Position numbers and translations under genes: made by a program. Below the pieces are notes generated by a model that searched no databases, was not told where the DNA came from, and saw only the letters and a list, made by a program, of their open reading frames with translations. A DNA stretch of 64,000 nucleotides. Source: Takifugu bimaculatus. Lineage: Eukaryota > Chordata > Actinopteri > Tetraodontiformes > Tetraodontidae. Within the stretch, counting starts at the first letter, position 1. Each line of letters opens with the position of its first letter. Of this stretch, positions 38,852-50,258 are shown piece after piece. The stretch is taken from NCBI GenBank assembly GCA_004026145.2, contig CP034992.1:11199209-11263208 (forward strand), read 5' to 3'.

Positions 38852-41800
38852 ACAATATTTATTCATTTATATTTGCGCAAGTTCCGAACAATAACACCGT
38901 TCATCCAAGAAGACATCCAACTGTGCTGTGCGCGCATCGCCTCTCTTTACGCACGAAGACTAGGGGATCAAAAATGTGATCTTTGGGGGGTTCCGGGGCT
39001 TGTGGGGTGGGTGTTGTTTCCACTTAAACCTTATGAATGAATGAGTGTAGGAGGAGTGGTCCAACGTGGTGACATGATGCATTTAGGGTTTCTTAGTGAT
39101 GCTTTGTCACTGCGGCGCTGCTCAGATATATGAATGGTGCAAAGGGGGAGCGGCAAAAAAAAAAAATGTTCTTGCTGCAGGATGAATCACTTTAAGCTCC
39201 CCAAATGCAAAAGCCACAAGCAGACTTTCCTAAGTCTCCCCTGACCTCTCTGGCGCCACCAGGGGACGGTTAATCATTAATCAAATTAGTGTGCGCCAAC
39301 ACGCACCGGGCTGCTTTTGCGGTCTCAGTGCCCCTGGGACACGAAGTGCGTCGTTGACATTTAACCAGAATAGGCTACTTATCACCCGATGGTCGCTACG
39401 TTTATCGATCTGCTGGGTCGAGGCCACGCCCAGTGACCATAAAGGAGGAGGCACGTGCCTGGATTCTTACAGTTCAATATAGCTTCCATCCTACTTTTCC
39501 ATTCCTCTTAATCCTTTAGACAAGAAGCATCAGGACTCACACGAAAAGTTCAAATTTAGACCAAATTTTGGATGGATATGTCAAAAAAAACTAGTATTTT
39601 TTTTGTTAACATGATTTTCTTTGGTCTGTAATGAATGTTATTCCCTCACATCTGTTCAGTGATGAGGTGGGGGTTTTGCTGGACAAACATGTGGCTCACC
39701 ATTCACATTCATGGGTAAGAAAGAAAGCGATCAAGCTGTTTTGATCTTGCAGCAATGCACGTGCACCGCCCTCAGAAAAGGCCCAGGGTCTGCACAGACA
39801 CGTGCCAGTGTTTGTGTACAATAGATAGGCTGTGCATATTCTCAGCTGTTGCGTGTGCTGATAAAGTGTCCATTAGAGCCACGCTCAGCAGAGTGAGCCG
39901 AGACCAGCCGAGCATACCGGCAGAAATATGACAAATGTTAATCTAATCACTTTACTGCAGACTGTTTATCTCTTTACCACATGTTCTGTGCAGAAACAAA
40001 TGCGTCTGGGCCTTTTTCGTGAGTCATCAGAACCAACATGCAGAATTCTGCCCAATCACCTTTACAGAAATGAGCTTTTTTGTGTTTTTAAACGACTGGA
40101 TGTATATAAAGCTAACCCTAACCTCTAACCGTGCTCATGAATAATTCGCTCTTTACGGTGCCGATCACACAGAAATTTGAGAATAAACAATGTATAATTA
40201 AACAGTATATAGTTTTAAAAGCACACTTTCCAGAGTCTGCCCAGCCTGGCTCCCCCTGGGACATCTGCATCAACTAAGGAACTGTTCGTTCAGTTATTGT
40301 AGAGAAACAAAACAAAAAGATTTTCAGCCAATTATATTTATGAGCATCACGGAGGTCTTTAAAGACAATTTTCTTTGAGTGCTTTTGTATTTCTAGCAGA
40401 CCAACTTTTAATGCTGCGGATGGAACAGCAGGAAATTAGAAAAGAAAGAAAGAGTGCGACAAAAAGACTGAAGTGGAATTGAAATTACAGCAATGCATCA
40501 GAGTTAATGATGATGGATGCATTACTCTTGGACACTGACAGAGCAGGTAGGCTCCAGCTGCACGAAAAAGGCAGAGAGTTCTCATTTGATTTATGATAAT
40601 GACCGCCATATCCACCAGAGCACCACAACATTTCACAGAAATCCCTGCGACTGTTAAAAGCCTGAATGCTCTTAGCCCTCGCAGAATGACATCACACTGG
40701 GATTTCACATTTTAAGAGATAAATCTCAGTGTGCAGAGGACAAAACGCCCAAGGTTGCAGCCTGACTCAGTCTCCATCAGCAGCTCTTGAAAAGTCATTT
40801 GGCAAACATTTGCTCCCGTGAGCCTGTCACCCTCAGAATCTGACTCATTCTGTTCAATTAGAAGCAGGATGGATGCCATCCAAAGCCTTTCGAATGATAA
40901 AATGGTGTTTCAAAGGGAGTGCGACACATGTACATCTTTATCCTCAGATAACAGTGAGGAGAAGCAACTTGGGTTCTCATTAATGACCCAGCCTGGTTTC
41001 CTTCCTGGTATCAGCTCCAGCACAGACAGCAGGACCGGACAGAAAATCATCATTTGCCTCTCCATTGTGATTTTTTTTATTGTTTAGCTGGGAGGAATCA
41101 CCATTTGCTAATTCACAATTTTGTCACCTTTTATGAAAGGATACTTCCTGTAATTGCTGTAGTTTCAGCTCCATCCTCCCTGGTTGGCTACAGGCTCTGG
41201 TTGAAGTGATCAGTTTTCCAGGTCATCAATGCTGTCCTGCTCGCCTGAACCTTTCATAATAATTGCGGTTGTTGCTTTTTCCTGGCATTTTTGCGCCTGA
41301 ATGTCCACAACGCAGAGATTCTATAATGGGTGACATGCATTTGTCTAATAAATCAAAGTCATGTCCACTTTTAATGAGGCATTTGACCTCCGCACCCTTC
41401 CTGAGATTATGTGTTCAGAACAATTTGAACTCCGTCGGCGTAATCAGACACGTTGTGATGCTGGCAGACCGGCCGAGGGAACCATTAGCAATCAGCGAGA
41501 GGTGGTTAATGATGCCACACGCAAATCCAAATACCTCGTTTGCCAAATGTCAGGCGGCTGAGGAAGTTGACAAAGTGTAAGTGTGTTCCTGTTTTGCTTG
41601 GAGGAGTTGGCCCTGGGATTCTGTGCTTTAGTATCCCGTTCTGCCCCCGCGTCACACATGGAGGTTTGATTTAACATTTAAAACCTTCATCAGAATCACA
41701 ATGCAACCACACAACTGTTAACATAAAACATCTATATTATGAGTTCTTGTAAGGCCTCAGCTATTGGCTACTTTAAACACAGACTTGTTCCATTAAAAGA

Positions 41801-42048
41801 ATGTCACAGTTTGCCACAAACAGGCTGCTCAGCTGAAAAGCCCCACCATTTATCATTGGGATGAAAGGTCCCGAAAGTCAAAACTTAAGGACGGTTTCAA
41901 TATTCCATCCTAATATTTCATCTAGCTGTTTTGAAATTTCCCTCAAAAGTCTCAACTTGAACCTGCTGTTTCTTACCACATTTGCTGCATAATTCATAGA
42001 AATCCTTCCAGGACCGTGAAAGACTCTGAATGACAACGAGTATTTCCT

Positions 42049-42087
<39 letters not shown>

Positions 42088-42381
42088 CTGGTCAGAGTTA
42101 ACATGTGATGCCTTTTATCTCCTGCAGCCACGCCCTTCATCATCTCCATGTTGCTGGCCAGCCTCAACAGCTGCTGTAACCCCTGGATCTACATGTTCTT
42201 CGCTGGGCATCTCTTCCAGGACCTCAGGCAGACCTTCCTGTGCTGCTCTCCTCGCTACCTCAAGTCGTCCCAGAGCCAATGCGAGCGCGAATATGACTCC
42301 AGCCACAAGAGCGTCTCCTCGAACTTTGCCATTAAAAGCACAAGCAGCCAGAGGAGCGTCACGCAGACCTCCACCACATGA
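37840..42381 (+). CDS. oxtr: Oxytocin (isotocin) receptor
   Basis: Two exons, 37840-38767 and 42128-42381, encode 393 aa (human OXTR 389). This is a class A GPCR at the plasma membrane that binds isotocin/oxytocin and signals mainly through Gq to phospholipase C. The extracellular N-terminus has four N-glycosylation sequons (Asn6, 14, 24, 30). TM1 carries GN (Asn60). The DRY box is DRC (139-141), as in vertebrate oxytocin receptors. TM6 has the CWTPFF motif, TM7 has NPWIYM, and a CC pair after TM7 fits palmitoylation. The single coding intron falls between TM6 and TM7 after PRE, the conserved site in vasopressin/oxytocin receptors, with GT-AG ends and matching phase. The Ser-rich tail resembles OXTR (SSQRS, QTSTT) rather than V1a or V2. 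Position between rad18 and cav3 matches human 3p25. Teleosts often keep two copies; which one this is cannot be told. Confidence 0.95.
38820..38854. repeat. Poly-C run and (CA)n in the oxtr intron
   Basis: About 18 C followed by CA dinucleotides, 50 bases inside the oxtr intron. Confidence 0.9.
39255..39270 (+). promoter_or_regulatory. CTCF-like motif in the oxtr intron
   Basis: GCCACCAGGGGAC closely resembles the CTCF core CCACCAGGGGGC, in plus orientation, about 490 bases into the intron. Motif match only. Confidence 0.3.
42053..42086. repeat. (TG)n microsatellite
   Basis: TG repeat ending about 40 bases before the acceptor of oxtr exon 2. Intronic TG tracts this close to a 3' splice site can bind TDP-43-like factors; no effect can be inferred here. 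Confidence 0.95.
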
Positions 42382-42498
42382 ATCGACTTTGGTACTTTAT
42401 CTCTCCCCAGAACCAGAAGGAGGTCCCGGCTGTTTGCACCAGGTTTGCAGAACATGGGAAAAGGACAATTTTAATGTTGAAAAGAGAAAAAAAAGTGC

Positions 42499-42504
42499 AT
42501 TAAA
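42499..42504 (+). terminator. oxtr: Poly(A) signal candidate, oxtr
   Basis: ATTAAA about 120 bases after the oxtr stop. A canonical AATAAA follows at 42780-42785 and may be the main site. Confidence 0.45.
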
Positions 42505-42809
42505 ACATTAAAAAAAGAACGGTGCAACCATGTTTTTCAGTGTACAGTGTTGATGAAGGAAAGAAGGAACATCTGTGGACGTTGTTTCATGTGAGTCACC
42601 AGCAAAGCTCGTGACTCTTATTTTAAATGTGTAATATGACAAAATCGCTCACCTGCTATAAACCATGTGGAGGTCGTTACACTCGCAGCAAATATCCCCT
42701 GAGAGGCACTTCCTTGAGAACTGTCATGACTGTCACAAAAGCGTTCTTTCTTTCTTCTTCTTTTTTTTTACACTTGGAAAATAAAGAACAAAAGCAGGAA
42801 AATCCAATT

Positions 42810-45000
42810 CCCCCGCCAACTTTATTATTTTCGCTTCAGATTTTTGCTCCGGGTTCCTCGTGGGGCTGAGAAAACACTTGGCGAGATTGCATCATTTTTA
42901 GAGGGATTCACGCGGGTTCCTGCGAAGCGGTTGGCAGGTACGCCGAAACTTTGAACATCCTGTTTGTTCCAGTCCCAAAACGGATTGCTGTGTTGGGATG
43001 TGAGAGCCGCAGAGACTGATGGAGGCATCCTGGGGTAACAATTGCTGCGTGGCATGATGCGGCATCCTGCAGGAAGAGATAACAGGTATCCATCCTACCA
43101 TTCTTTGTTATGGAGCTCATTAATTCTGCGGCTGTTGTTTAGCCGTTTTTTATTTATATTCATCGCGGCTCTTTCAAGTCAGCCATTCAGAATGTTATTT
43201 ATTTCGTGAACAATTATTAGCATTCCCAGTCGTGTGCCGTATAAATGCACCATAATTAAAAACAAATGGTGGTCTCTGTGCTGCATGTTAACCTGTGGGG
43301 TTATGATTTTATTCTGTAAACATGTTTTGAGGGAGTGGTTTGATTTTTCTGGACAAAGTGAGAAAAGCAAACCGAGTGAGGAATCCTCCTGGCACTCAGA
43401 CCTTTCACCTCTACAAAAGGACCCCCCCCCCCCCCCCAACCAAACATATATCTGTATTTGCTGTTGCTACAAAGTTTTTCTTAATAAAACTCTCTTGCTG
43501 ATGAATTTCATGTCACATTCGTGATTTAGAGCGACGCTTCCAGGTATTAAAATCCCCCCTTTTTTTAAAGGATACATCAAAAAAGGAGATCCTCCTCATA
43601 AACTCTGCAGCTTCAACAATGGTTGAGCTCTGATGCTTTGCTCACTTCACTCTCAGGATAAATCGATGAAAGGTGAATTCAAAGAAGTATCCCTTTAAAC
43701 TCAATGAACCTGCCCGAGAGGATGCCGCTGGGCTTGGTTTGGTGTGCAAAAGCCCAAAACAGATGATGTGTCAGGTATGGCGATAAAAAGCTCACGAAAT
43801 TGACCAAATTCCCAACATCCCATTCCAATCACACACGTCTGAAGACATCTCAGAAAATTCACACACACGGGACTCAAAGGATTTGCTGGGGTTGCTACAT
43901 GCCTGGTGAAAATCCCGGCGGTCATGCGTCTGCGCCTTGCCAGACCGAGGCCAAGCCTGATCCGAGGATCACCATTTCCCAGGCCTGTGTCCTGGAGGGG
44001 CCGTCTGTCTGCCTGGGATCTGGGGAATTCCCAAGTGGGCACTTTCAACTGGTGGTCACGTCTGTGACTGATGTCATCCGGGTGTGCCGGAGCAAATAAT
44101 GGGGTGTGCTTGATGTGCACGGCAGCAGCTTGTGTCATGTGGTGTCTGCACGACTGTCGGGATCAAGGCGTTCCGGAGCGGAGACAGGCTCCAGCTGTCT
44201 GTGGCTCTAACGCTGCCGCTGCTTGATCCATAGGGAACAATCGCCCGCACAAGGGGAACAAACAAACATTATGACACATATATGAATTGAAGGATAATTT
44301 ATATTCTCAGAATCTTAGAATCAGCAGTAATAATTATAATAGTATAACACAAGTATATTTGATTTGATTCTGTGGATAACTTCAGTGAAACAACACCTCC
44401 CATAATCAAACTAATGTATCTATGAAACAGGATCAGCTCCATACTAGTTTACACTTGCATTCCAGTTTGATGTTTCATTCATTCCGCACTTTCTTAGCTG
44501 GTTGTTTCCCCCAGAAAGTCTACATGTCACGCCGTAATAATCAAAGACGTTGCGCATTTTGAAAAGCAATTGGATAAAAATACACCTGTTTTCTGGTAAT
44601 GTTGCGAGTGACAGACGGATTCATCTCAGACTGTAGCAACCATCAACACACAACAGGAATAAAGGTGTTGTCTCAGCCGTGTCCATAGTTGCAGCAGTGC
44701 CGGGGAGATGGCTTCATGACAATAAGCACTGTGTTTCGGGGTCGGATAAGGCCCTCGTCTGGTTGCAGGTGGCCTCGCCCTCCCAGTTAGGAGAGCTGAG
44801 CTGTCCGCTGCAGCTGTCGTGGAGCTTCTGGTTGCAAAATGCACAGCGGGCATATCAGCTGAAGGCTGGTATTTGGGGAGCAGCATGTGAGTAAAGGAGC
44901 AGGAGAGGAATCGGGGAGTAAAGCAAGAAGCCAGGACGGATTTGGTTGTGTATAAAAAGATCTGGCACTTTTGTTATTCACACTAGGAATCCTAATTTCT
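42810..45000. other. Gene-free stretch between oxtr and cav3
   Basis: The genes converge here (oxtr plus, cav3 minus), so both 3' UTRs end in this stretch. The open frames at 43701-44138 and 44626-44894 show no domain or splice pattern. A poly-C run lies at about 43423-43438. Nothing else was recognised. Confidence 0.55.
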
Positions 45001-45006
45001 GAATGT

Positions 45007-46226
45007 TTAGGCCTCTTTGCGTAGTGCGACGCGTATACTGCCGAAGACCTTGCCCAGGGCTTCAAAGAAGGGATCGCAGAAGGTCTGGATGCAGAGGGAG
45101 TAGATGCGGCTGATGCACTGGGACTCAATCAGGCAGCTCTTGATGCAGGGAACCACGGCCCAGATGTGGCAGAAGGAGATGCAGGCAAACAGGAAGCCCC
45201 AGAGCAGAGCGACAGGGGATGCCGAAGATGGCCGACAGGACGCGGTAGCACCAGTACTTGGACACAGTGAAGGTGGTGTAGCTGAGTTTCCACACGCCGT
45301 CCAGGCTGTGCGTACCCTCGGGCTCCGCAATGACGTCCTCAAACTCCACCTGGAGGAGGAGATGCTTTAGTTAATTTGCAGATTAACTGACTCATACTGC
45401 TGTTCCAGATGCCTGCACCAGATCTCTACGGGCAAAAACAAGCGTCTGCGCGTTCAGCGTGGATGGATATAAACGGCTCTGAGTTCTGTGTCCCAGTTCG
45501 GACCCAGGACCTCTCCAGAGTCCACAACAAGAACATGATAACAAACCTCCCAGAACAGGAGAGATCACAGTTATTAGCTGTTTGTGCTAGCACAGGCAAT
45601 AGCAATCCAGCCAAGGGGGTGAAATGTTAGCAGAGTGTGACATGATAAAAGGAAAGGACAATCAGCGAGTGGAACTCTGCGACTGGACTCTCGGGGAGCG
45701 CTGTTTACAAACTGCTCGCTTTATGAAATGAATCAGGCTGAAACTTGGCAGGAGCAGACAACGTGGAGCAGGGTGACATTAAACACGAGCGCGTTCGGTT
45801 TTTAACAATGTCAGCGATCACATTAATGCCGTCCCACTCCAACAAAACATCACCTGCCTGTTTATTCTGCGCTGACCTTAGAGAAATGTTTTGTGCTGAT
45901 AGCATGGCAACAATCACAGCATAAACACTGGTCTAGACCCCTACCCCTTCCCAAAATAAATGTTCTGCTGTTCTATTTAAAGATTCTCCACACAGCGAAC
46001 CTCTTGTCCTGATCTTGCTCTCATTAGCTTTCTTTACGCATCCACACGCACATTAGTCTGCTCCTAAATCCCGTTTTTTGCGTCTGAAGGGGCTGCATGT
46101 TGCACAAACCTTCACCACATCCTCATTGATCTGCTTGGGGTCTCTGTTAATTAGATCAATCTCCTTGGTGTGGCTGTCCTTTACAATCTTCTCCTCGTTG
46201 GCGTTGTACTGGTATTGATCCGCCAT
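45007..46226 (-). CDS. cav3: Caveolin-3, frame broken by one extra base
   Basis: Two minus-strand exons, 46226-46110 (117 nt, 39 codons) and 45349-45007, have the two-exon structure and split point of vertebrate CAV3. The product coats muscle caveolae as a membrane hairpin oligomer. The caveolin signature FEDVIAEP (42-49), scaffolding segment (about 56-75, starting DGVWK) and membrane segment (WGFLFACISF) are all present, and the C-terminus ends LRKEA. The frame shifts within a plus-strand GGGG run at 45215-45218, right after residue 84. One G fewer restores a continuous 152-residue frame (human 151). Read as given, the frame runs on to a different, later stop without caveolin sequence. Because everything on both sides of the shift is well conserved, a sequencing or assembly indel is likelier than a pseudogene. 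Confidence 0.9.
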
Positions 46227-46344
46227 GGTGGATGCGGCCCCGTGCAGATCCGGCTCAGGCCAGCGACGACGAGAGTGAGCCTTCCCCGATCTCGTCTGTA
46301 GTCCAGTATCACCGGCGCGACCCTCCCTCTGGCATACCAGAGGA

Positions 46345-46350
46345 CAGCTG
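46345..46350. promoter_or_regulatory. E-box (CAGCTG) upstream of cav3
   Basis: CAGCTG lies about 120 bases upstream of the cav3 ATG. The mammalian CAV3 promoter is activated by myogenin through an E-box, so this site is a reasonable candidate. The core is only six bases, so chance is possible. Confidence 0.35.
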
Positions 46351-46396
46351 CTGTACACATCCCAATAAAAATGGAGGCCTGACCCCCCGTTTCACA

Positions 46397-46408
46397 ACAC
46401 ACACACAT

Positions 46409-46469
<61 letters not shown>
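46397..46469. repeat. (CA)n microsatellite upstream of cav3
   Basis: About 35 CA units with one AT interruption, in the cav3 5' flank. Confidence 0.95.
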
Positions 46470-46473
<4 letters not shown>

Positions 46474-47253
46474 CAAGAGTACACGTATTCCTAATGTAAT
46501 TCCCGCAGACAGAACTGGCATGCCTTCTGGAAGAGCCCAGGGTTGTGTCACATTTCACGTAGGGTTGTGGGGCAAACTGGGCCGGGTCTGCACCGTAGTG
46601 CAAACTACCACCCAAGAGAGCCTCAAACCCACCCCAAAATTAGCAAACACTGCAATCTGGCTCCTGTAGATGGTTGCGCTGTAGAAAATTGGATATTTCA
46701 GTCAACTGGACACAATACTTAGCAGCCTATTGTCCACGCAATGTCTGTTCTTAGCTTCTTAATCCAGATATCCAGACCGTGCTGAGGTCCAAGACATAAA
46801 TTCAATCGTTCCCAAAATAACCCTGATTCAGTCTTTCCTGAGCAACACAGTTGCTGTTACATGTCAAAACTTTATGCAGCATATCTGCATGCTCGATAAA
46901 CAAACCCCCAGCGAGGGAAAGGGAGACTCAGGTCAACCACCTTATCTCTCAATCAGCGCAGCGTCAGAAAAGCGCAGGAAGTGAGAGTTTGGCAGATGGA
47001 TCGACCAGCAGGGAGTGTGGGAGAAGTGGGGGGGGCGGAGCAGAGAGCACGGGCTTCAGAGCCAAACTAATTACAGGAGTATTTTTGGTGTGGCGGTGGA
47101 GCGAGAGAAGGCCAGTTAGGCACAGACATAGGAGGACAGAAATAGCTCAGTGGAGCCTCAGCAGCCATACTTCTGTGGGTGTCAGTGCTGTCAGTGAGGC
47201 TGCAGCCGCTCCTGTATTCAGCTTCCTGCTGACTGACACACTGAGTCCTCGGA

Positions 47254-47263
47254 CTATATATAG
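47254..47263. promoter_or_regulatory. MEF2-consensus site
   Basis: CTATATATAG fits the MEF2 consensus YTAWWWWTAR exactly, about 1.0 kb upstream of the cav3 ATG. The same bases could act as a TATA box. Assignment to cav3 is inferred from position and muscle expression. Confidence 0.35.
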
Positions 47264-47318
47264 GGCCATATAGAACGTGTTGGTATGGATTTCAATAACC
47301 TGGAAAATACGAGTAGCT

Positions 47319-47320
<2 letters not shown>

Positions 47321-47370
<50 letters not shown>
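47321..47370. repeat. (GT)n microsatellite
   Basis: Twenty-five GT units. Confidence 0.95.
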
Positions 47371-47373
<3 letters not shown>

Positions 47374-48010
47374 TTCAAAGGTCCTGTGTGTATGATTTAT
47401 AATAAGCTCCATTCAGAGAGTAAATAAAATATTCACAAACATGCTTTATTGTTTCATGACCTCAGCATACAGGTCTCTGTTTTTTTGGTTTTTTTTAAAT
47501 CAGTTCAATATAAGATATGTATGTCTTCTGATCTGGGTCTCCACCCATGTGTGATGGAATGTTCCTGCAAAACCCTGGATCAGAACAACAGGGAGAATAC
47601 CATCGTCGTGCTAATGTACATTGACGTCACTTCTCGAAGACAAGGATGGAAATGTGGGATTAAAACAACCCTCTAAAGTTTGTAGCTGCTTATTTTAGAG
47701 AGTTCACCAGACAACGTTTGTGGTGTAGAGCAGGGGTTGCAGGTTTTATCTCTGGGGGCCTCCGCTCTCTGCATCATCACCTCTGGTCTCTGCTCCAGCA
47801 GTTTCTCGCTCACCTGGACTTCATTGATCCAGCCTCTCCGGCTCTATTTCCTCCTCCCTGCCTCTTCCCACAAGCAACAAAACTCAACAAAACAGAGGTT
47901 TTTTTCTTTTATAGAAAACTAACTTTCTTGGTAAATGTAGTGTTAAATCAGATTCCAAACACTAAAGCTTACAGTGATGCCAATAAATCTCACATTTAAG
48001 GGTACAGCTG

Positions 48011-48080
48011 TGAGTGAGTGAGTGAGTGAGTGAGTGAGTGAGTGAGTGAGTGAGTGAGTGAGTGAGTGAGTGAGTGAGTG

Positions 48081-48158
<78 letters not shown>
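48011..48158. repeat. Compound (TGAG)n-(GA)n microsatellite
   Basis: About 17 TGAG units pass directly into about 37 GA units. The long Ser/Leu and Glu/Arg frames across it are repeat artefacts. Confidence 0.95.
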
Positions 48159-48159
<1 letters not shown>

Positions 48160-48580
48160 AAGCGTGTGTGTGCATTGTTCTCCACCTCCCCACGGGGGAG
48201 GGGGGGGGGGGGTTTACAGAGCCTCTCTGACACTGCTGGATGCTAAACCATTGTTATTCTCATCTGTTTCTTCAAACATGAAAGTTTAAACATTTGACTC
48301 CTATGAGAAGATTTATTAGAAGCATAATAATTTTTAATGATGATGAGGAATTTAAAAAATAAAATGAGTGTGTTAAAGCCATATTGGTGATTATTCAACA
48401 ATGTTTTCATTCTAATTATAACTATATACTATAGAATAACTATATAACTACACAATTTCATAGAAATTGTGACTGTGTGCCCCATCCCTGTCCTCATAAT
48501 GGTGTGATCATCCTCTCTGAATGCCTAAACTCCCCAGTCCTTTACTTATGTTATTGTATTTGGGCTTATTGTATAGGAAA

Positions 48581-49264
48581 CCCCTATTTTGCAAACCCCC
48601 AAAGAAAAGTCAGAAGCCAGTGATTCTGTGGTCGGTACTACAATCAAATTGCATTCTACAGAAAAATAAATTATTAAAAGAATATAAAGCCATTTTTTCT
48701 GGGTGTTAGAATAGAGGCTTTTTGAAGTCTTTTGGGGGATTTTTCAGAGAGCGTAGTCGTCATGGTTTTCAAACCACAGATCAAAACTCGCCTATCCGCA
48801 CGTCTTGGTGTGTGACCCATGGCACCTGAGTAGTTCTTGTTTTAATGTTGGGCTAGATTCTAACACGTACACCTATGAGCACAGAATTATTACTTAGTTC
48901 CTGACTGTTGCAATGATGTCAGTGCATTTCATAAAAGCCTTAAAAGATCAAAGTTTAAAATCCCTTGATATCAAAGCTAATGTGATGAAAGCCAGTTAAA
49001 CAACATCAAAGACAGTTCAAAGACTAAAGAATGAATGTTCAAACCATCACGTCAGTTCATTTATAAATTGAGAGGAAGACAACATGGATTTGCCAGGTGA
49101 GCAATTGAGCGACGGTCTTAATTAGTGTTACGCTCATAGAAATTACAATTATTTTCAAATCAACTATATTCAGACAATGAAAGGAAATAATGAAGACATT
49201 TACAATGCATATTCAACACATATTTGTTCTGCAGAGAAGCATAACACTGTCTGCTCAGACAATG
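48581..49264 (+). repeat. Upstream copy of a direct duplication (IWS1-like promoter and exon 1)
   Basis: This stretch is nearly identical to 50259-50935. It contains the same CRE/TATA-like promoter, the same first coding exon (ATG at 49084, encoding MDLP before a GTGAGC donor), intron 1 and the start of exon 2 (from 49235). It breaks off after GACAATG, where the real gene continues with AAGATGAG. In the last 240 bases I count only two substitutions, so the duplication looks recent or gene-converted. It is a truncated 5' gene fragment that could act as an alternative promoter or be inert. Confidence 0.9.
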
Positions 49265-50258
49265 CTCCCCCCTGTCGAGAGGAGTCACGTTATTTGCCTT
49301 AAAAGCATAAACAGATTTTTCTTCAGCAGGCCACGCAAGGGCGCCATATCCCAAATATGTGTTGTACCTCGTACCCCTCTTTCAGGGAACAGAGGTTATA
49401 GATACAACATTTTGTTTTTAGGACATTCTTAGATGGAGCTATGGTGTTTTGTTTGGTAAAGTTTAAAGCATTTTTGTCAGCCCGTTACACACTAGGTCAC
49501 ATGCTCCCACACGCTAGTCCAGGGGTGGGCAAACATTTTGATTCGTGGGCCACAATGGGTTCTAACATTTGACAAAGGGGCCGGACCAGGAGCAGATGGA
49601 TGGATGGAGTGCTTTGGTAACCTCACCTCATTGGAGAAAAAATACACATCTTGGGATATGGAGAAAACATGTGCTTTAATTTCAAATGAAAATGAAGAGA
49701 AGCATTACAACAAAATATCTGACTTTGGAATGAGTCTTAAAACATTTAAAATCAAATGAATAAAATGTGCCTTTAAAAAAAAAATTAATAACCATTTCTA
49801 TTTTAAAGCACTGAAAGTTCTGTTATCCTTCAGGATATCACCATCACTCTCCTCCTGACTGTCTTTTTTCTAGTGGGAAAACACCAGAATTGCAGTGAAA
49901 ATTTAACATTAACAAGGTTTATTCATTTAATTTTTCAAGTTTGGCGGGCCGGATTAAAACGTTTAACGGGCCGCGTGTGGCCCCCGGGCCTTAGTTTGCC
50001 CATGCCTGCGCTAGCCCCATAGATGCCAATGCTAAATAAGTTAAGAGGGAAATTGCACGCCATAAACAAATGCATGCCTCAAACATTTTTACACAGGACA
50101 CTGAGGTATGACATGCTGAATCAAGACTCTATTGGCTACATTTTAAAGTTTTAATGGTGTTTGTAGCTGAAAGTATTGCAGAGTCGGAGTGGTCAAAAAG
50201 CGTGACCTTTTTGAGGCCTCTCCCCTAGGATAGCAGGGAATATTTCAACTATTTACAG
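49265..50258. other. Unique spacer between duplication copies, no gene
   Basis: About 1 kb of unrelated sequence separates the two copies. Half of it is the hAT-type element at 49520-50008. No coding exon was recognised. Confidence 0.6.
49520..50008. mobile_element. hAT-type miniature transposon (MITE)
   Basis: The ends are imperfect terminal inverted repeats: CAGGGGTGGGCAAAC at the left and GTTTGCCCATGCCTG at the right. They are flanked by an 8-bp target duplication (CGCTAGTC at 49512-49519, CGCTAGCC at 50009-50016, one mismatch), as expected for hAT. The 489-bp interior has the familiar GGGCCGG and CGGGCCGC phrases of a common hAT family and no transposase, so it is non-autonomous. Confidence 0.85.

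Noticed and set aside
47943..48289. Ser/Leu/Thr-His-Ser and Arg-Glu repeat frames
   Set aside because: Translation of the TGAG and GA microsatellites.
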